NCBI RefSeq assembly: GCF_034720595.1
Contig: NZ_JAYESJ010000001.1
Coordinates: forward strand, 3,870,001 to 3,934,000
Origin: Rhizobium sp. CC-YZS058
GTDB taxonomy: Bacteria; Pseudomonadota; Alphaproteobacteria; Rhizobiales; Rhizobiaceae
DNA length: 64,000 nucleotides
Reading direction: 5' to 3'
The notes beneath the pieces are model-generated. The model was not told the DNA's origin. It made no database searches and saw nothing but the letters and a program-made list of their open reading frames with translations. The position numbers and the translations under genes are program-made. Below are positions 1 through 9,091 of the stretch, piece after piece (position 1 is the stretch's first letter; every line of letters begins with the position of its first letter).

Positions 1-1193
1 CGGTGGCAATCCGCGCAGCCGATCGTGGAGAAGAGGGCCTTGCCGGACAGCACCTCCGCTCGGCCGACATCGCGCCGGGCCGGCACGGCCAGATGGCTTG
101 CATAGTCCGCGACGAGAGTGAGCACGGGGTCCGGTGCCTCCACCGGCCCCAGCCGCGGCTGGACGCCGTCCGGCGCAGCAAGGCAGGCGGCCTGATGAAC
201 CGTGCAATCGCCCGCGCTCTGCGGCCGCGCGGGCGTCGAAATCCCGAGATCGGTGGCAAAGGCGGCCGCGCTTTGGGCACGCACGCTCGACATCTCCGCC
301 TTCCAGCCGAAGCGGCCGAGCGCAAGGCTGCCGGTTGCCGGATCGCGAACCATGATGGTCCGCCCCCGGATGCCATCGCCGTTTCTGTCGTCCGGATCCG
401 CGCCGGCGAGGAGATCGGCAGGATGGATCGCCTCGATGAGACCAAGCCCGGTCATGGCCGGTGCCAGGCGCGGCGAAAGATGGGTGGCCGGGTCGAGCGG
501 TCCGTAGGCGAGATTTTCGATCGAAAACCGCGGACGGCGGAGCGTTACCTGCTCGCCGCCGGCCAGCGAGACGATCCTGGTTTCGAAACGAAGGGACGGA
601 TGGCCTTCCGCCGGCTGGCCCGGCACCGCGCTGTCCTGCAGCTGCCGGCCATAGACCGGATCGCCGCGGCCATCCGGCTGGACCAGACGCAGCACGAGCG
701 ACGGCCCGATTGCGCCCTCCTCCGGGGCATGGCCGCGTCCGTCGCGCTGATGGCAGGTGGCGCAGGCCCGCGCATTGTAGAGCGGCCCGAGACCATCGGA
801 GGCCTGGGTGGACGAGGGCGCGGAAACCCAGAGCTTCTCGAACAGCGCGGTGCCGAGCGCGAAGTCGGCACGACCGGAGGCGTCAAGTGTGGGGATCGGC
901 TGGGACAGACTGTCTGGTCCCGGCTGGGCGGTGGACGTCGCGCCGCCGCCCGCCATGGCCTCGAAAGGCTGCGGCCTGTCGAACTGGTCCGCAGCCAGGG
1001 TCACGGCGTCGACGCGCGCGCGCTCCGTGGGCGTCAGATCGTCCCGCAGCACCGGTGCCGTTTCGACCATCCCCGTGCTGACGGGCAGCAAGGTCTTCGG
1101 AGAGAGCCCGTAGCCGGACAGCGCTGCGGCGCCGGCAGCCAGCAGGGCTGCGGCGATCGGCAGGCTCGGGCGGGAAACGCGAAACGCGATCAT
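1..1193 (-). CDS. Di-haem c-type cytochrome oxidoreductase (DUF1111 / thiol oxidoreductase-like), C-terminus beyond window
   Basis: The product is a secreted or membrane-anchored c-type cytochrome of the DUF1111 family, which resembles di-haem peroxidases. It has an N-terminal hydrophobic segment (about residues 10-28), a first haem site CATCH at residues 144-148 and a second site CADCH at 393-397, where the window ends, so the C-terminus is missing. I chose the ATG at 1193 because it opens directly on the hydrophobic leader; an AAGGA lies about 12 bases upstream. The imelysin gene lies just upstream on the same strand, and this pair recurs in iron-uptake loci, so a periplasmic redox role in iron acquisition is a reasonable inference. 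The substrate cannot be told from sequence. Confidence 0.85.
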   Translation of the reverse strand, partial: MIAFRVSRPSLPIAAALLAAGAAALSGYGLSPKTLLPVSTGMVETAPVLRDDLTPTERARVDAVTLAADQFDRPQPFEAMAGGGATSTAQPGPDSLSQPIPTLDASGRADFALGTALFEKLWVSAPSSTQASDGLGPLYNARACATCHQRDGRGHAPEEGAIGPSLVLRLVQPDGRGDPVYGRQLQDSAVPGQPAEGHPSLRFETRIVSLAGGEQVTLRRPRFSIENLAYGPLDPATHLSPRLAPAMTGLGLIEAIHPADLLAGADPDDRNGDGIRGRTIMVRDPATGSLALGRFGWKAEMSSVRAQSAAAFATDLGISTPARPQSAGDCTVHQAACLAAPDGVQPRLGPVEAPDPVLTLVADYASHLAVPARRDVGRAEVLSGKALFSTIGCADCH

Positions 1194-1306
1194 CCGGGCG
1201 ATGCGTCCTTGAGGACAGGCCGGCAGGGCTGCCGCCGGCCGATGGAGAAACGCCGCCCGACCGCCCCCCACCGCGCAAGGCGAAGCAGGGGCGGCGGGCC
1301 AGGTGC

Positions 1307-2593
1307 TTATTGGAAGACGGCGTTCGGATTGTCGAGACTGTCGGACCCTTCCAGTTCGATCTGGCCGAGATCGAGTGCGGCTATCACCCGCTCGACGGTC
1401 TTCGACTGCGCGATCAACCCGTCGATCGCCTTCTGTACGGCGGCATTGCCCTCGGCATTGCCTTCCGCAATCATCTGGTCATAGGCCTCGATCGTGCGGC
1501 CGCGCTCGGCCATGGCCTGCATGGCGGCCACGGTTGCGGCAAGCTTGTCCGTCATCTCCTTGTCGAGCGCCGGATCCTTGGCCGCCACCAGAGCCGAGAG
1601 CGACGGGCCCGTCATCGTGGTGCCATCGACGCGGGTGTAGGTGCCCGTATAGGCCGACTGGATGCCGATCGCGTCATGCAGATGCGAATTGTAGGTGTTG
1701 TCGGAGAAGCAATCCTGCTCCTCTTCCGGATCATGCAGCAGAAGGCCGAGCTTCATGCGCTCGCCGGCGAGCTCGCCATAGGAAAGCGAACCCATGCCCG
1801 TCAGGATCGCGCCGATGCCGGCCTTGGGATCGGCCTCCACCGCCTTGCTCGCCGCGCCCTCCGGCGCCCAGGCCTCGACCATGGTCTTCAGGTCGGAGAC
1901 CAGGAGATCGGTTGCGGCTTTAAGATAGGCGGCGCGCCGGTCGCAATGGCCGTTGGTGCAGGCCTTCGTGTCGTAGTCGGTGTAGGGCCTGTTGCCGGCA
2001 CCGGGTCCGGTGCCGTTCAGGTCCTGCCCCCAGAGCAGGAATTCGATGGCGTGATAGCCGGTCGCCACATTGGCCTCGATTCCGCCGGCCTCCTGAAGCG
2101 TGCTGGCCAGGAATTCCGGCGTGATCCTGCTTGCGTCGACGGTCTTGCCGTCGATGGAGAGCGTCGGATTGGCAATGACATTGGCGGTGAACAGCGCATT
2201 GTCGTCGCTCTCCGTGCCATAGCTTGGATCGACATAGTCGATCAGGCCTTCATCGAGCGGCCAGGCATTCACCTTGCCTTCCCACTCGTCGACGATCGGA
2301 TTGCCGAAGCGGTAGACTTCGCTCTCCTGATAGGGGTTGCGAGCAGCAAGCCAGGCCTCGCGCGCCGCCTTCAGCGTCGCTTCGCTCGGGCTGGCGATCA
2401 GCGCATCCACCGCCTTGTCCAGCGTTTCCGCCGTCGTCAGCGCGTCGGAGAACTTGGCATGGGCGAGGGCTGCGTAGTGCTGGAGAACGGCCGGCGCATC
2501 GACCGGTGTTGCTTTCGTGACGGCATGGGCCGAAAGGGCCGAGGTGCCGAGCGTCAACGCCAGAACGGCGGCGCGAAGAAGCGATTTGGACAA
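1307..2593 (-). CDS. Imelysin family protein (peptidase M75-like, iron-regulated)
   Basis: This 428-residue exported protein belongs to the imelysin/IrpA family, periplasmic or surface proteins tied to iron uptake; a peptidase role is classical but doubtful. The family GxHxxE signature reads GYHAIE with His181 and Glu184. The start is a TTG at 2593: it lies 6 bases after GAGGAG and opens a clean signal peptide (MSKSLLRAAVLALTLG...SAHA), whereas the longer ATG frame has no leader. It is followed by the DUF1111 cytochrome, probably in one transcript. Upstream, TTAAAC (2690-2695) and GTTTAA (2713-2718) form an inverted repeat with a 17-bp gap that could be an operator, but it does not match the Irr, Fur or RirA consensus as I know them. 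Confidence 0.85.
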   Translation of the reverse strand: MSKSLLRAAVLALTLGTSALSAHAVTKATPVDAPAVLQHYAALAHAKFSDALTTAETLDKAVDALIASPSEATLKAAREAWLAARNPYQESEVYRFGNPIVDEWEGKVNAWPLDEGLIDYVDPSYGTESDDNALFTANVIANPTLSIDGKTVDASRITPEFLASTLQEAGGIEANVATGYHAIEFLLWGQDLNGTGPGAGNRPYTDYDTKACTNGHCDRRAAYLKAATDLLVSDLKTMVEAWAPEGAASKAVEADPKAGIGAILTGMGSLSYGELAGERMKLGLLLHDPEEEQDCFSDNTYNSHLHDAIGIQSAYTGTYTRVDGTTMTGPSLSALVAAKDPALDKEMTDKLAATVAAMQAMAERGRTIEAYDQMIAEGNAEGNAAVQKAIDGLIAQSKTVERVIAALDLGQIELEGSDSLDNPNAVFQ

Positions 2594-2765
2594 GATCCAC
2601 TCCTCAGTCCAGTGTCGAAACGATCTGATCGGGAGCGCGGCTGCCAGACAGGCGCAGCGCCGAACCCGCGCTGCCTTCATGGCCGAAAATTAAACCAGTG
2701 TCAAAGAGTATAGTTTAAATGCTCACAAAGCGCACAGGGCCCGCCGGATGGGCACGCCCTGCCGC

Positions 2766-4055
2766 TCACGCCTGGCGCTGAAGGCTGGCGAAAAAGAAGC
2801 CATCCGTGCCGGTGCGCGCCGGGCTCAGAGTGAGCGTGGTGCCATCCTCGCTCCAGGGCGTGCGCGGCTGCGTACCGAACAGCGTGGTCCACCGCTGCAT
2901 GGCGCTCGTCGCCGCAAACTGCGGATGGTCGGACAGGAAACGCGCGACCTGCCGGTCGTTCTCCTCCGGCAGGACGGAGCAGGTGACATAGATGAGGCGG
3001 CCGCCGGGGCGGACAAAGCGGGCAGCGGCAGCAAGCGCCTCCTGCTGCTGGCTCTGGCGCTCCTCGATATTGCGCGGCGTCAGGCGCCATTTCGTATCGG
3101 GACGGCGCCGCCAGGTGCCGGTGCCGGTGCATGGCGCATCGACCAGTACCGCATCGCAGCGGCCCTCGAGAGGCTGCAGCCCTGCGACCCGGTCATGGAC
3201 CTGGACATTGCGGGTACCCGCCCGCTTGAGCCGCTCGATGATCGGCGCCAGGCGCTTGCGGTCGGCGTCGAAGGCGTGGACCTGGCCCTTGTTGTCGAGC
3301 GCCGCCGCAATGGCCAAGGTCTTTCCGCCGCCGCCGGCGCAATAATCGAGCACCTGTTCGCCCGGCGCCGGCAGAACGAGATCCGCCACGATCTGCGAGC
3401 CCTCGTCCTGCACCTCGAACCAGCCCTTCTGGAAGGAGAGTTCGGCGGTGACATTGGGAAGGCGGGATAGACCTTCGCTCGGCGGCACGCGCAGCCCATG
3501 GCGCGCGATCGCGGTGTCGACCACGCCGGCTTCGGCGAGAGCCTTGGCGACCTTCGGCCGATCGGCTTTCAGCGTGTTGACGCGCAGGTCGAGCGCCGGC
3601 CGCCCGGCGAGCGCCTGCGCCTCCGCCAGCCATTCGCTGCCGAAGGCGGCTTGGAAGGAGGGAACGGTCCATTCGGGAATATCGGCCTGCACATGCAGCG
3701 GCGCATCCGAAAGGCTGCGGCTCGAATAGGCGGCAAGCGCCGTCTCGGACAGGGGAGCGGGCGCGAAGCGGTCACCCTCCAGCGCCTCGGCCAGACTGTC
3801 CGGCGTCAGCCCCCATTGGCGCAGCATCACGGCATGTCCCAGCGCCGCAGGGCTGTCATCGTCCATCAGATAGGCGTGGGACAGCTTCATCCGCAGCGCA
3901 TCATAGACGATATTGCCGATCGCCGCCCGGTCGCCCGAGCCGGCAAAGCGGTGGGAGAGGCCCCAGTCCTTCAGCGCATCGGCCACGGGCCGACGGCGCG
4001 CCTCGATATCGGCGAGGACCTCGATCGCTCCGGAGAGCCTTCCACCCAGTCGCAT
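2766..4055 (-). CDS. RsmB/NOP family 16S rRNA (cytosine-C5) methyltransferase
   Basis: A 429-residue SAM-dependent RNA m5C methyltransferase. The first ~130 residues look like the NusB-like RNA-binding domain found in RsmB. The catalytic domain shows the SAM loop DYCAGGGGKT, the PCTGTGTWRR stretch that carries the catalytic-loop cysteine, and TCSVLPEEN carrying the second conserved cysteine. The start ATG at 4055 has GGAG seven bases upstream; the TTG at 4061 sits almost on top of the ribosome site and is unlikely. It is a single gene with about 170 bases before the imelysin gene. The target base (C967 in E. coli RsmB) is inferred from family only. Confidence 0.88.
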   Translation of the reverse strand: MRLGGRLSGAIEVLADIEARRRPVADALKDWGLSHRFAGSGDRAAIGNIVYDALRMKLSHAYLMDDDSPAALGHAVMLRQWGLTPDSLAEALEGDRFAPAPLSETALAAYSSRSLSDAPLHVQADIPEWTVPSFQAAFGSEWLAEAQALAGRPALDLRVNTLKADRPKVAKALAEAGVVDTAIARHGLRVPPSEGLSRLPNVTAELSFQKGWFEVQDEGSQIVADLVLPAPGEQVLDYCAGGGGKTLAIAAALDNKGQVHAFDADRKRLAPIIERLKRAGTRNVQVHDRVAGLQPLEGRCDAVLVDAPCTGTGTWRRRPDTKWRLTPRNIEERQSQQQEALAAAARFVRPGGRLIYVTCSVLPEENDRQVARFLSDHPQFAATSAMQRWTTLFGTQPRTPWSEDGTTLTLSPARTGTDGFFFASLQRQA

Positions 4056-4179
4056 GTTCAAACTCCGTTTCGCGCCCTGTAGCGGCCAGCGGCGGCAAGA
4101 GCAAGCGGGAGCGCAGGGTGGAGAAAAAGCGGGGCCGCCGGGAACAATCCCTCCGGCGGCTCATTCTTCCGCTGTCTGA

Positions 4180-4551
4180 TCAGCCGATCACGCGGTAGCA
4201 GACGCTGGCCGTGCCCGAAGAGATCATGCCGATGTTGGATGCGGCCGCCTTGGAAAGATCGAGCACACGGCCCCGGATAAACGGTCCGCGATCGTTGATG
4301 CGGACGACGACGGACTTGCCGTTGCGCTTGTTGGTCACCTGGACCTTGGTGCCGAAGGCGAGGCTCCGATGCGCGGCCGTGAGATAGGATGCATTCATCC
4401 GTTCGCCGGATGCCGTCCGTGAAGTGAGTGCGTACCACGACGCACCGCCGCACCCCGGACCCTTTGCCATGGCCGCCACCGGCGACGTGAAGGTTGCCCC
4501 CAAGGCAACACATGCCGCCAGAGCGGCAGCCCCCAAAGTCTTGCTCGTCAA
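4180..4551 (-). CDS. RlpA-like septal ring lytic transglycosylase family protein (double-psi beta-barrel)
   Basis: A short 123-residue exported protein made of a signal peptide (residues 1 to ~28) and one double-psi beta-barrel domain. The RlpA signatures are present: [18 protein letters not shown] near the start of the domain, [11 protein letters not shown], then INDRGPF and LDLSKAAA. It lacks the C-terminal SPOR domain of full-length RlpA, so septal targeting through denuded glycan is not expected from this protein alone. The TTG at 4551 was chosen because it opens the signal peptide and follows AAGGGA by about nine bases. Whether it cleaves peptidoglycan is unknown. Confidence 0.82.
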   Translation of the reverse strand: MTSKTLGAAALAACVALGATFTSPVAAMAKGPGCGGASWYALTSRTASGERMNASYLTAAHRSLAFGTKVQVTNKRNGKSVVVRINDRGPFIRGRVLDLSKAAASNIGMISSGTASVCYRVIG

Positions 4552-4624
4552 AAAGTCAGTCCCTTGCTGGTCAATCGGTGGACCGGCTTGTCGGGACGAA
4601 AAATGGCAGAAACGTGCTTCAACC

Positions 4625-4640
4625 GTTAAGGTCTGGTTAG
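4625..4640 (-). promoter_or_regulatory. CtrA-like box upstream of the RlpA-like gene
   Basis: Read on the minus strand the site is CTAA-N7-TTAAC, one mismatch from the alphaproteobacterial CtrA consensus TTAA-N7-TTAAC. It lies about 75 bases before the RlpA-like start codon. A septum-associated gene is a sensible CtrA target, but a single near-match can arise by chance. Confidence 0.35.
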
Positions 4641-4662
4641 GGAATACTTGCCGAAGATGAAG

Positions 4663-4679
4663 TTTTAAGAGTCTTAAAA
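4663..4679. promoter_or_regulatory. 17-bp perfect palindrome, possible operator
   Basis: TTTTAAGA-G-TCTTAAAA is a perfect inverted repeat with 8-base arms around one central base, roughly 110 bases upstream of the RlpA-like start. The symmetry suits a dimeric regulator. The regulator is not known. Confidence 0.3.
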
Positions 4680-4884
4680 AATTTAATCTATCGGCCACCC
4701 TGCGTAAAAATCAGTGGAATCAGCGACTCCATTGCACAAGACTCCATAATGAGAAAACCATTGGCCTCCTGTGGATAAAATGAGATTGAATTTTTAAGAG
4801 CGCCCTATTTCCAGCGTCCGCCAGTGGCTGCGCGCGCTGATATCTCGCAGAGGTTGCATCGAGAGAGGGAAACTGTCTGCGTTT

Positions 4885-5754
4885 TCAGCCCCAGTTTCCC
4901 GCTTCCCAGAGGGCGGCGAGCGACTGGCGATAGGTGGGATAGGCGAAGGTGTAGCCCGCTGCTTTGAGCTTGGCATTGGAGACGCGCTTGTTCTCGCCGT
5001 AGAAGGAGCGCGCCATGGGGCTGAGCTCTGCGGTCTCGAAGGGGATTTCCGGCGGCGGGTCGATGCCCATCAGCCGCGCGGCTTCGGCAACCACATCCTG
5101 CGGCGGGGCCGGCTCGTCATCCGTGACGTTGTAGATACCGGCGAGGCCGTGCTCGATCAGGAACTGCGTGGCGCCGGCAATATCCTCCACGCGGATCCGG
5201 TTGAACACTTGGCCCGGCTTGACCAGCCGGCGCGCCGTGCCTTCCGCCAGGTTGCGCAGGCCGTTGCGCCCCGGCCCGTAAATGCCGGAGAGACGAAGCA
5301 CTGCCACCGGCACGCCCGTCGCTTTCCCGAAGGAGAGCCACTGCTCCTCCGCCTCCACGCGCTCTTGCGAGCGCTCGGACACCGGGTGGAGCGGTGTTTC
5401 CTCATCCACCCAGGCCCCGCCATGGTCGCCATAGACGCCGACGGTGGAGAGATAGCCGGCCCAGGCAAGCTCGGGCATCAATTCGGCCAGCGCCGGCTGC
5501 CCAGGGCGCATCAGCGGGTCGCCGGCCTTGCCGGGCGCGATCGACTGGATGAGATGTGTGGTGCGGGCCATGGCCGCCATCAGGGCGGGCGACACCGTCT
5601 CGCCGTCGAAGATCAGCGGCGTGATGCCCTGCAGGCTCAGCCGCGCCGCCTTTTCCTCGCTGCGTGTCGTGCCGGTCACCGTTTGCGCCAGCGGCCGCAG
5701 GGTCTTGGCAATGGCGGCGCCGGAAAAGCCGGCACCGAGGATCAGGACATGCAT
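4885..5754 (-). CDS. NAD(P)-binding epimerase/dehydratase-like protein (SDR superfamily, YeeZ-like)
   Basis: A 289-residue extended/atypical SDR protein. It begins with the Rossmann motif [11 protein letters not shown] at residues ~5-15, has an [13 protein letters not shown] segment at the usual SDR active-site position (the Ser/Thr and Tyr there fit), and [12 protein letters not shown] typical of sugar-nucleotide epimerase relatives. The ATG at 5754 opens exactly on the Rossmann strand and overlaps the end of queG by 13 bases, so the two are translationally coupled and part of one gst-queG-SDR transcript. The substrate is unknown; YeeZ-type proteins are poorly characterised. Confidence 0.8.
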   Translation of the reverse strand: MHVLILGAGFSGAAIAKTLRPLAQTVTGTTRSEEKAARLSLQGITPLIFDGETVSPALMAAMARTTHLIQSIAPGKAGDPLMRPGQPALAELMPELAWAGYLSTVGVYGDHGGAWVDEETPLHPVSERSQERVEAEEQWLSFGKATGVPVAVLRLSGIYGPGRNGLRNLAEGTARRLVKPGQVFNRIRVEDIAGATQFLIEHGLAGIYNVTDDEPAPPQDVVAEAARLMGIDPPPEIPFETAELSPMARSFYGENKRVSNAKLKAAGYTFAYPTYRQSLAALWEAGNWG

Positions 5755-6905
5755 GTAGCGGCTCCCGCGCGGTTCCATTCGTCGAGTACCTCCTGCGCAC
5801 ATTCGCCGCCGCGATCAAGCCGCGCGAAGTCTTCCGCCGAAAGAAGGCGGGAGAGCGCCCAGACCGCCATGGCCCGCACCTCCGGCGCCGGATCGGTGAG
5901 CAAAGCCAGGCAGGGGGATACCAGCGACGCGCTGCCCGAATTGCCGGCCGCAATCAGGCAGTTGCGCACGAACCGGTTGCGGCCGATCCGCTTGACCGGC
6001 GAGCCGGAGAACAGCGCTCGAAAGGCAGCGTCGTCCAGCGTCAGCAGATGGTCGAGCGCGGGTGCGCGCAGATCGTCGCGCGCCTTCAGCTTCATTTCGC
6101 GCGCTTCCGCGGCAAACTTGTTCCAGGGGCAGGCGGCCAGGCAATCGTCGCAGCCATAGATGCGGTTGCCGATCGCCGGCCGCAGTGCCGGATCGATCGG
6201 GCCCTTGTGCTCGATGGTGAGGTAGGAGATGCAGCGGCGCGCATCGAGCTGGTAGGGGGCCGGGAAGGCGTCCGTCGGACAGGCGGCCAGGCAGGCGCGG
6301 CAGGAGCCGCAATGATCGCGCTCGGCTGCGTCCGGCTCCAGCGCGGCCGTGGTGAAGAGGCTGCCGAGGAAGAGCCAGGACCCGAATTCGCGGCTCACGA
6401 GGTTGGTATGCTTGCCCTGCCAGCCGAGCCCGGCCTGCTCGGCCAGCGGCTTTTCCATGACCGGTGCCGTATCGACGAAAACCTTCACATCCTCGCCAGC
6501 GCGGGCGGCAAATCGGGTCGCCATCTCCTTGAGCCGGCCCTTGATCAGATCATGATAGTCGCGGTTCTGGGCATAGACGGAGATCGCGCCCCTGTCCTTC
6601 TCAGCCAGGATAGCGCGGGGATCATGATCAGGGCCGTAGTTCATGCCGACCATGACGATGGAGCGCACCTCGCTCCAGAGCGCGCGCGGCGAGCCGCGGC
6701 GCTCGGCCGTTTCCGCCAGCCAGCCCATGCTGCCGTGAAAGCCGGCGTCAAGGAAGGCGGCGAGACGATCGGGCGCCTGCGGGATCATGTCCGGCGTGGT
6801 GATGCGACAGAGGTCGAAGCCCTTGTCGGCGGCCTCGGCCTTGACGAAGCGGGTGAGACTCGCGCTGCGGCGGGCCTCCGCCGTCTCAGAAGTCGAGATC
6901 CGCAT
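5742..6905 (-). CDS. queG: Epoxyqueuosine reductase QueG
   Basis: QueG reduces epoxyqueuosine to queuosine at the wobble base of tRNAs with GUN anticodons, using cobalamin and two [4Fe-4S] clusters. The 387-residue protein has the two ferredoxin-type cysteine sets [13 protein letters not shown] and [11 protein letters not shown] in the second half, the expected spacing for QueG, and a C-terminal HEAT-like tail ([15 protein letters not shown]). It overlaps the upstream gst gene by 20 bases and the downstream epimerase by 13, which indicates one transcript. The first residues before the conserved core ([13 protein letters not shown]) are variable, so a slightly later start is possible. Confidence 0.95.
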   Translation of the reverse strand: MRISTSETAEARRSASLTRFVKAEAADKGFDLCRITTPDMIPQAPDRLAAFLDAGFHGSMGWLAETAERRGSPRALWSEVRSIVMVGMNYGPDHDPRAILAEKDRGAISVYAQNRDYHDLIKGRLKEMATRFAARAGEDVKVFVDTAPVMEKPLAEQAGLGWQGKHTNLVSREFGSWLFLGSLFTTAALEPDAAERDHCGSCRACLAACPTDAFPAPYQLDARRCISYLTIEHKGPIDPALRPAIGNRIYGCDDCLAACPWNKFAAEAREMKLKARDDLRAPALDHLLTLDDAAFRALFSGSPVKRIGRNRFVRNCLIAAGNSGSASLVSPCLALLTDPAPEVRAMAVWALSRLLSAEDFARLDRGGECAQEVLDEWNRAGAATCMS

Positions 6906-7578
6906 AATGCGACACCGGGGTCAGCCCCCGCACGCGCTCTGCGAGCAGCGGGCGGAAGGAGGGGCGGGATTTCAGCCGCTGATACCAATCCTTGGCGACA
7001 GGCGCCTCCGACCAATCGATCTCGCCCATATAGTCGAGCACCGAGAGCGCGGCGGCGGCGGCAAGATCGGCATAGGACAGCCGATCCCCGGCAAGATAGG
7101 TGCGCGAACCGGCAAGCCAGGAGAGATATTTCAGATGCTGGCGGATATTGGCGCGCGACAGGCGCAGCACCTTGGAATCCGGTGCGCCGCCGCCCTCCGC
7201 CGGGGTCATCTGCAGTTTGAAGATCCGCTCGCGCACCAGAGGCCGCGTCACGTCCGATTCCATCTTTTGCAGGAACCACTCGGTCAACCGGCGAATTTCG
7301 GCGCGTTGGAACGGGTCTTCCGCCAGAAGCCGACGCTCGCGCTTCAAGACGCCGTTGGTCTCGTCGAGATATTCGGAAATGACCGTCGCGCCGCACAGCG
7401 CCCGCATGCTGTCATCCAGATAGACCGGCAGCGTTCCGGCCGGATTGAGCGCCAGGAAGTCGCGACGCCGCTCCCAGGGCTGCTCCTCCGCCAGATCCGT
7501 CTGATAGCCATATTCCGAGAGGATGAGCCGCACGAAGCGCGAGGCGGTGGACATGGGATGATGATAAAGCGTGGGCAT
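6886..7578 (-). CDS. Glutathione S-transferase family protein
   Basis: A 230-residue cytosolic GST-like protein. The N-terminal thioredoxin-fold half runs from [17 protein letters not shown] to about residue 80 (including the cis-Pro-type loop TLPVYLDD), followed by the all-helical domain with [16 protein letters not shown]. The start at 7578 puts the first beta strand at the N-terminus as in other GSTs; the longer frame upstream adds unrelated residues. It is the first gene of the gst-queG-epimerase group. Substrates are not predictable. Confidence 0.85.
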   Translation of the reverse strand: MPTLYHHPMSTASRFVRLILSEYGYQTDLAEEQPWERRRDFLALNPAGTLPVYLDDSMRALCGATVISEYLDETNGVLKRERRLLAEDPFQRAEIRRLTEWFLQKMESDVTRPLVRERIFKLQMTPAEGGGAPDSKVLRLSRANIRQHLKYLSWLAGSRTYLAGDRLSYADLAAAAALSVLDYMGEIDWSEAPVAKDWYQRLKSRPSFRPLLAERVRGLTPVSHYADLDF

Positions 7579-7776
7579 CGATGAGGTCTGGCTCGATCGT
7601 CGGAGGATAGCGGTCATATAGGGCAGCCGGACCGCTCTGGCCAAGGCAGGGTGAAGACGGCTATGAGAATGCTGCGCTGCACGCTAATAGAGGCGCTCGC
7701 CTGCACACACAAGCGATCCACACCATCGCCCCAACGCCGAACCCTATCCGTCTTTGATTAAGGGATACTTTACCAG

Positions 7777-8583
7777 ATGCCCGATCAATCGATCATCAGT
7801 GCGCTCATTCTCGGCCTCATCGAGGGCCTGACGGAGTTCATCCCGGTTTCCTCCACCGCCCACGTGCTCCTGGCAGGGCATTTCCTCGGCTTCAAGTCGC
7901 CCGGCAATACTTTTGCCGTGCTGATCCAGCTGGGTGCCATTCTTGCCATCCTGCTCGTCTATTTCCAGCGCCTGCTGAAGATCGCGCTCGGCATTCCGAA
8001 CGATCCGGCCGCGCGGCGTTTCGTGCTGTCGATCCTTCTCGCCTTCCTGCCGGCCGCCGTCATCGGCGCGATCGCGCATGATTTCATCAAGACGGTGCTG
8101 TTCGAAACGCCGGCGCTGATCTGCATCGTGCTCATCATCGGCGGCGTCATCCTGCTTGCCGTCGACCGCATGCCGCTCAAGCCCCGCTACAAGGATGTGA
8201 TGGAGTACCCGCCGTCGCTGGCCCTGAAGATCGGCTTCTTCCAGTGCCTGGCGATGATCCCCGGCACTTCGCGCTCCGGCGCCACCATCGTCGGCGCACT
8301 GCTGATGGGCACGGACAAGCGGTCCGCTGCGGAGTTCTCGTTCTTCCTCGCCATGCCGACCATGGTCGGCGCTTTCGTGCTGGATCTCTACAAGAACCGC
8401 GACATCCTGGATTTCAACGATCTTTCGATCATCGCCGTCGGCTTCATCGCCGCCTTTGTCTCGGCGCTGTTCGTGGTCCGCTCGCTGCTGGCTTTCGTTT
8501 CCAGCCGCGGTTTCACACCCTTCGCCATCTGGCGCATCGTCGTCGGCGTTGCCGGCCTCATCGGCCTGATGATCGTCGGCTGA
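7777..8583 (+). CDS. uppP: Undecaprenyl-diphosphatase (BacA/UppP)
   Basis: An integral membrane phosphatase of 268 residues that recycles the undecaprenyl pyrophosphate carrier for peptidoglycan and O-antigen synthesis; high levels give bacitracin resistance. Both active-site signatures are present: [14 protein letters not shown] at residues ~15-28 and PGTSRSGAT in the middle, with about seven or eight hydrophobic segments between and after. It is alone on the plus strand, flanked by minus-strand genes, and followed by a strong hairpin. Confidence 0.96.
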   Translation: MPDQSIISALILGLIEGLTEFIPVSSTAHVLLAGHFLGFKSPGNTFAVLIQLGAILAILLVYFQRLLKIALGIPNDPAARRFVLSILLAFLPAAVIGAIAHDFIKTVLFETPALICIVLIIGGVILLAVDRMPLKPRYKDVMEYPPSLALKIGFFQCLAMIPGTSRSGATIVGALLMGTDKRSAAEFSFFLAMPTMVGAFVLDLYKNRDILDFNDLSIIAVGFIAAFVSALFVVRSLLAFVSSRGFTPFAIWRIVVGVAGLIGLMIVG

Positions 8584-8596
8584 CCGGACAAAAACA

Positions 8597-8632
8597 AACC
8601 GCATGCGCCGGTTCCCCGGATCGCATGCGGTT
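8597..8632 (+). terminator. Hairpin downstream of uppP
   Basis: AACCGCATGCG and CGCATGCGGTT form a perfect 11-bp stem (8597-8607 with 8622-8632) around a 14-base loop, starting 13 bases after the uppP stop codon. There is no clear T-run, so it may act as a transcript 3'-end stabiliser or need Rho. Confidence 0.6.
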
Positions 8633-8686
8633 CGCCTGGCCCCCGCCATAAGGAATGCGCGCCGCGCGACCGCGGAGCGAAAGGGA

Positions 8687-8851
8687 TCAGTTGCGGGAGA
8701 TCTGGCCGATCGAGGCCGTGGTGCAGGGATCGACGCCATAGGCCGGCGCGCAATTGTCGTGGCTCATGGCCACCGTCTTCGGTGCGGCGAACGAACCCGC
8801 AACCACCACCAATGCCGCGCACGCAAAAAAGATTGCGATCGACTTGCCCAT
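8687..8851 (-). CDS. Small exported protein of unknown function (54 aa)
   Basis: A 54-residue protein that starts with MGKSIAIFFACAALVVVAGS, a convincing signal peptide or anchor, followed by about 25 mature residues with two cysteines (DNCAP and DPCTT) that could form a disulfide. AAAGG lies roughly 11 bases before the ATG at 8851. I do not recognise the family. It is likely monocistronic: uppP converges on it and a terminator (9039-9064) separates it from the gene upstream. Confidence 0.6.
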   Translation of the reverse strand: MGKSIAIFFACAALVVVAGSFAAPKTVAMSHDNCAPAYGVDPCTTASIGQISRN

Positions 8852-9038
8852 GAAAACTCTGCCTTTCGAGATGACGAGACGGCGTCCTTGCCCCTGTTCG
8901 GTGGCCAAGCGGCGCGGCCCTCGTCTAAGTCGAGGGACCGGAGCGATCAATAGCGCGACATGTTGAATGGCTGGTAAAGGGCACGAGCAATTTTGCACTG
9001 CGGCAGAACTGCAACTGTGTGACCCGCCGGGCACAAAA

Positions 9039-9064
9039 GCGCCGCCGGATCGGTCCGGCGGCGC
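9039..9064 (-). terminator. Intrinsic terminator after the NDUFA9-like gene
   Basis: On the minus strand GCGCCGCCGGA and TCCGGCGGCGC form an 11-bp GC stem with a 4-base loop, followed by GCTTTTG. It begins about 28 bases after the stop codon at 9092 and fits a Rho-independent terminator. Confidence 0.75.
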
Positions 9065-9091
9065 AAGACGGGACGACTGGGACTGGTGTTC

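Larger units (their letters stand above)
4552..4884. other. Intergenic region upstream of the RlpA-like gene, with two short palindromic or boxed sites
   Basis: No coding sequence is supported here. The stretch is notably AT-richer than its surroundings and carries the leader of the RlpA-like gene (minus strand) and the downstream end of the epimerase gene. Two possible regulatory sites are listed separately (4625-4640 and 4663-4679). Confidence 0.6.

Noticed and set aside
2690..2718. TTAAAC/GTTTAA repeat before imelysin considered as an Irr or Fur box
   Set aside because: The arms and spacing do not match the iron-control-element or Fur consensus; kept only as a possible unknown operator.
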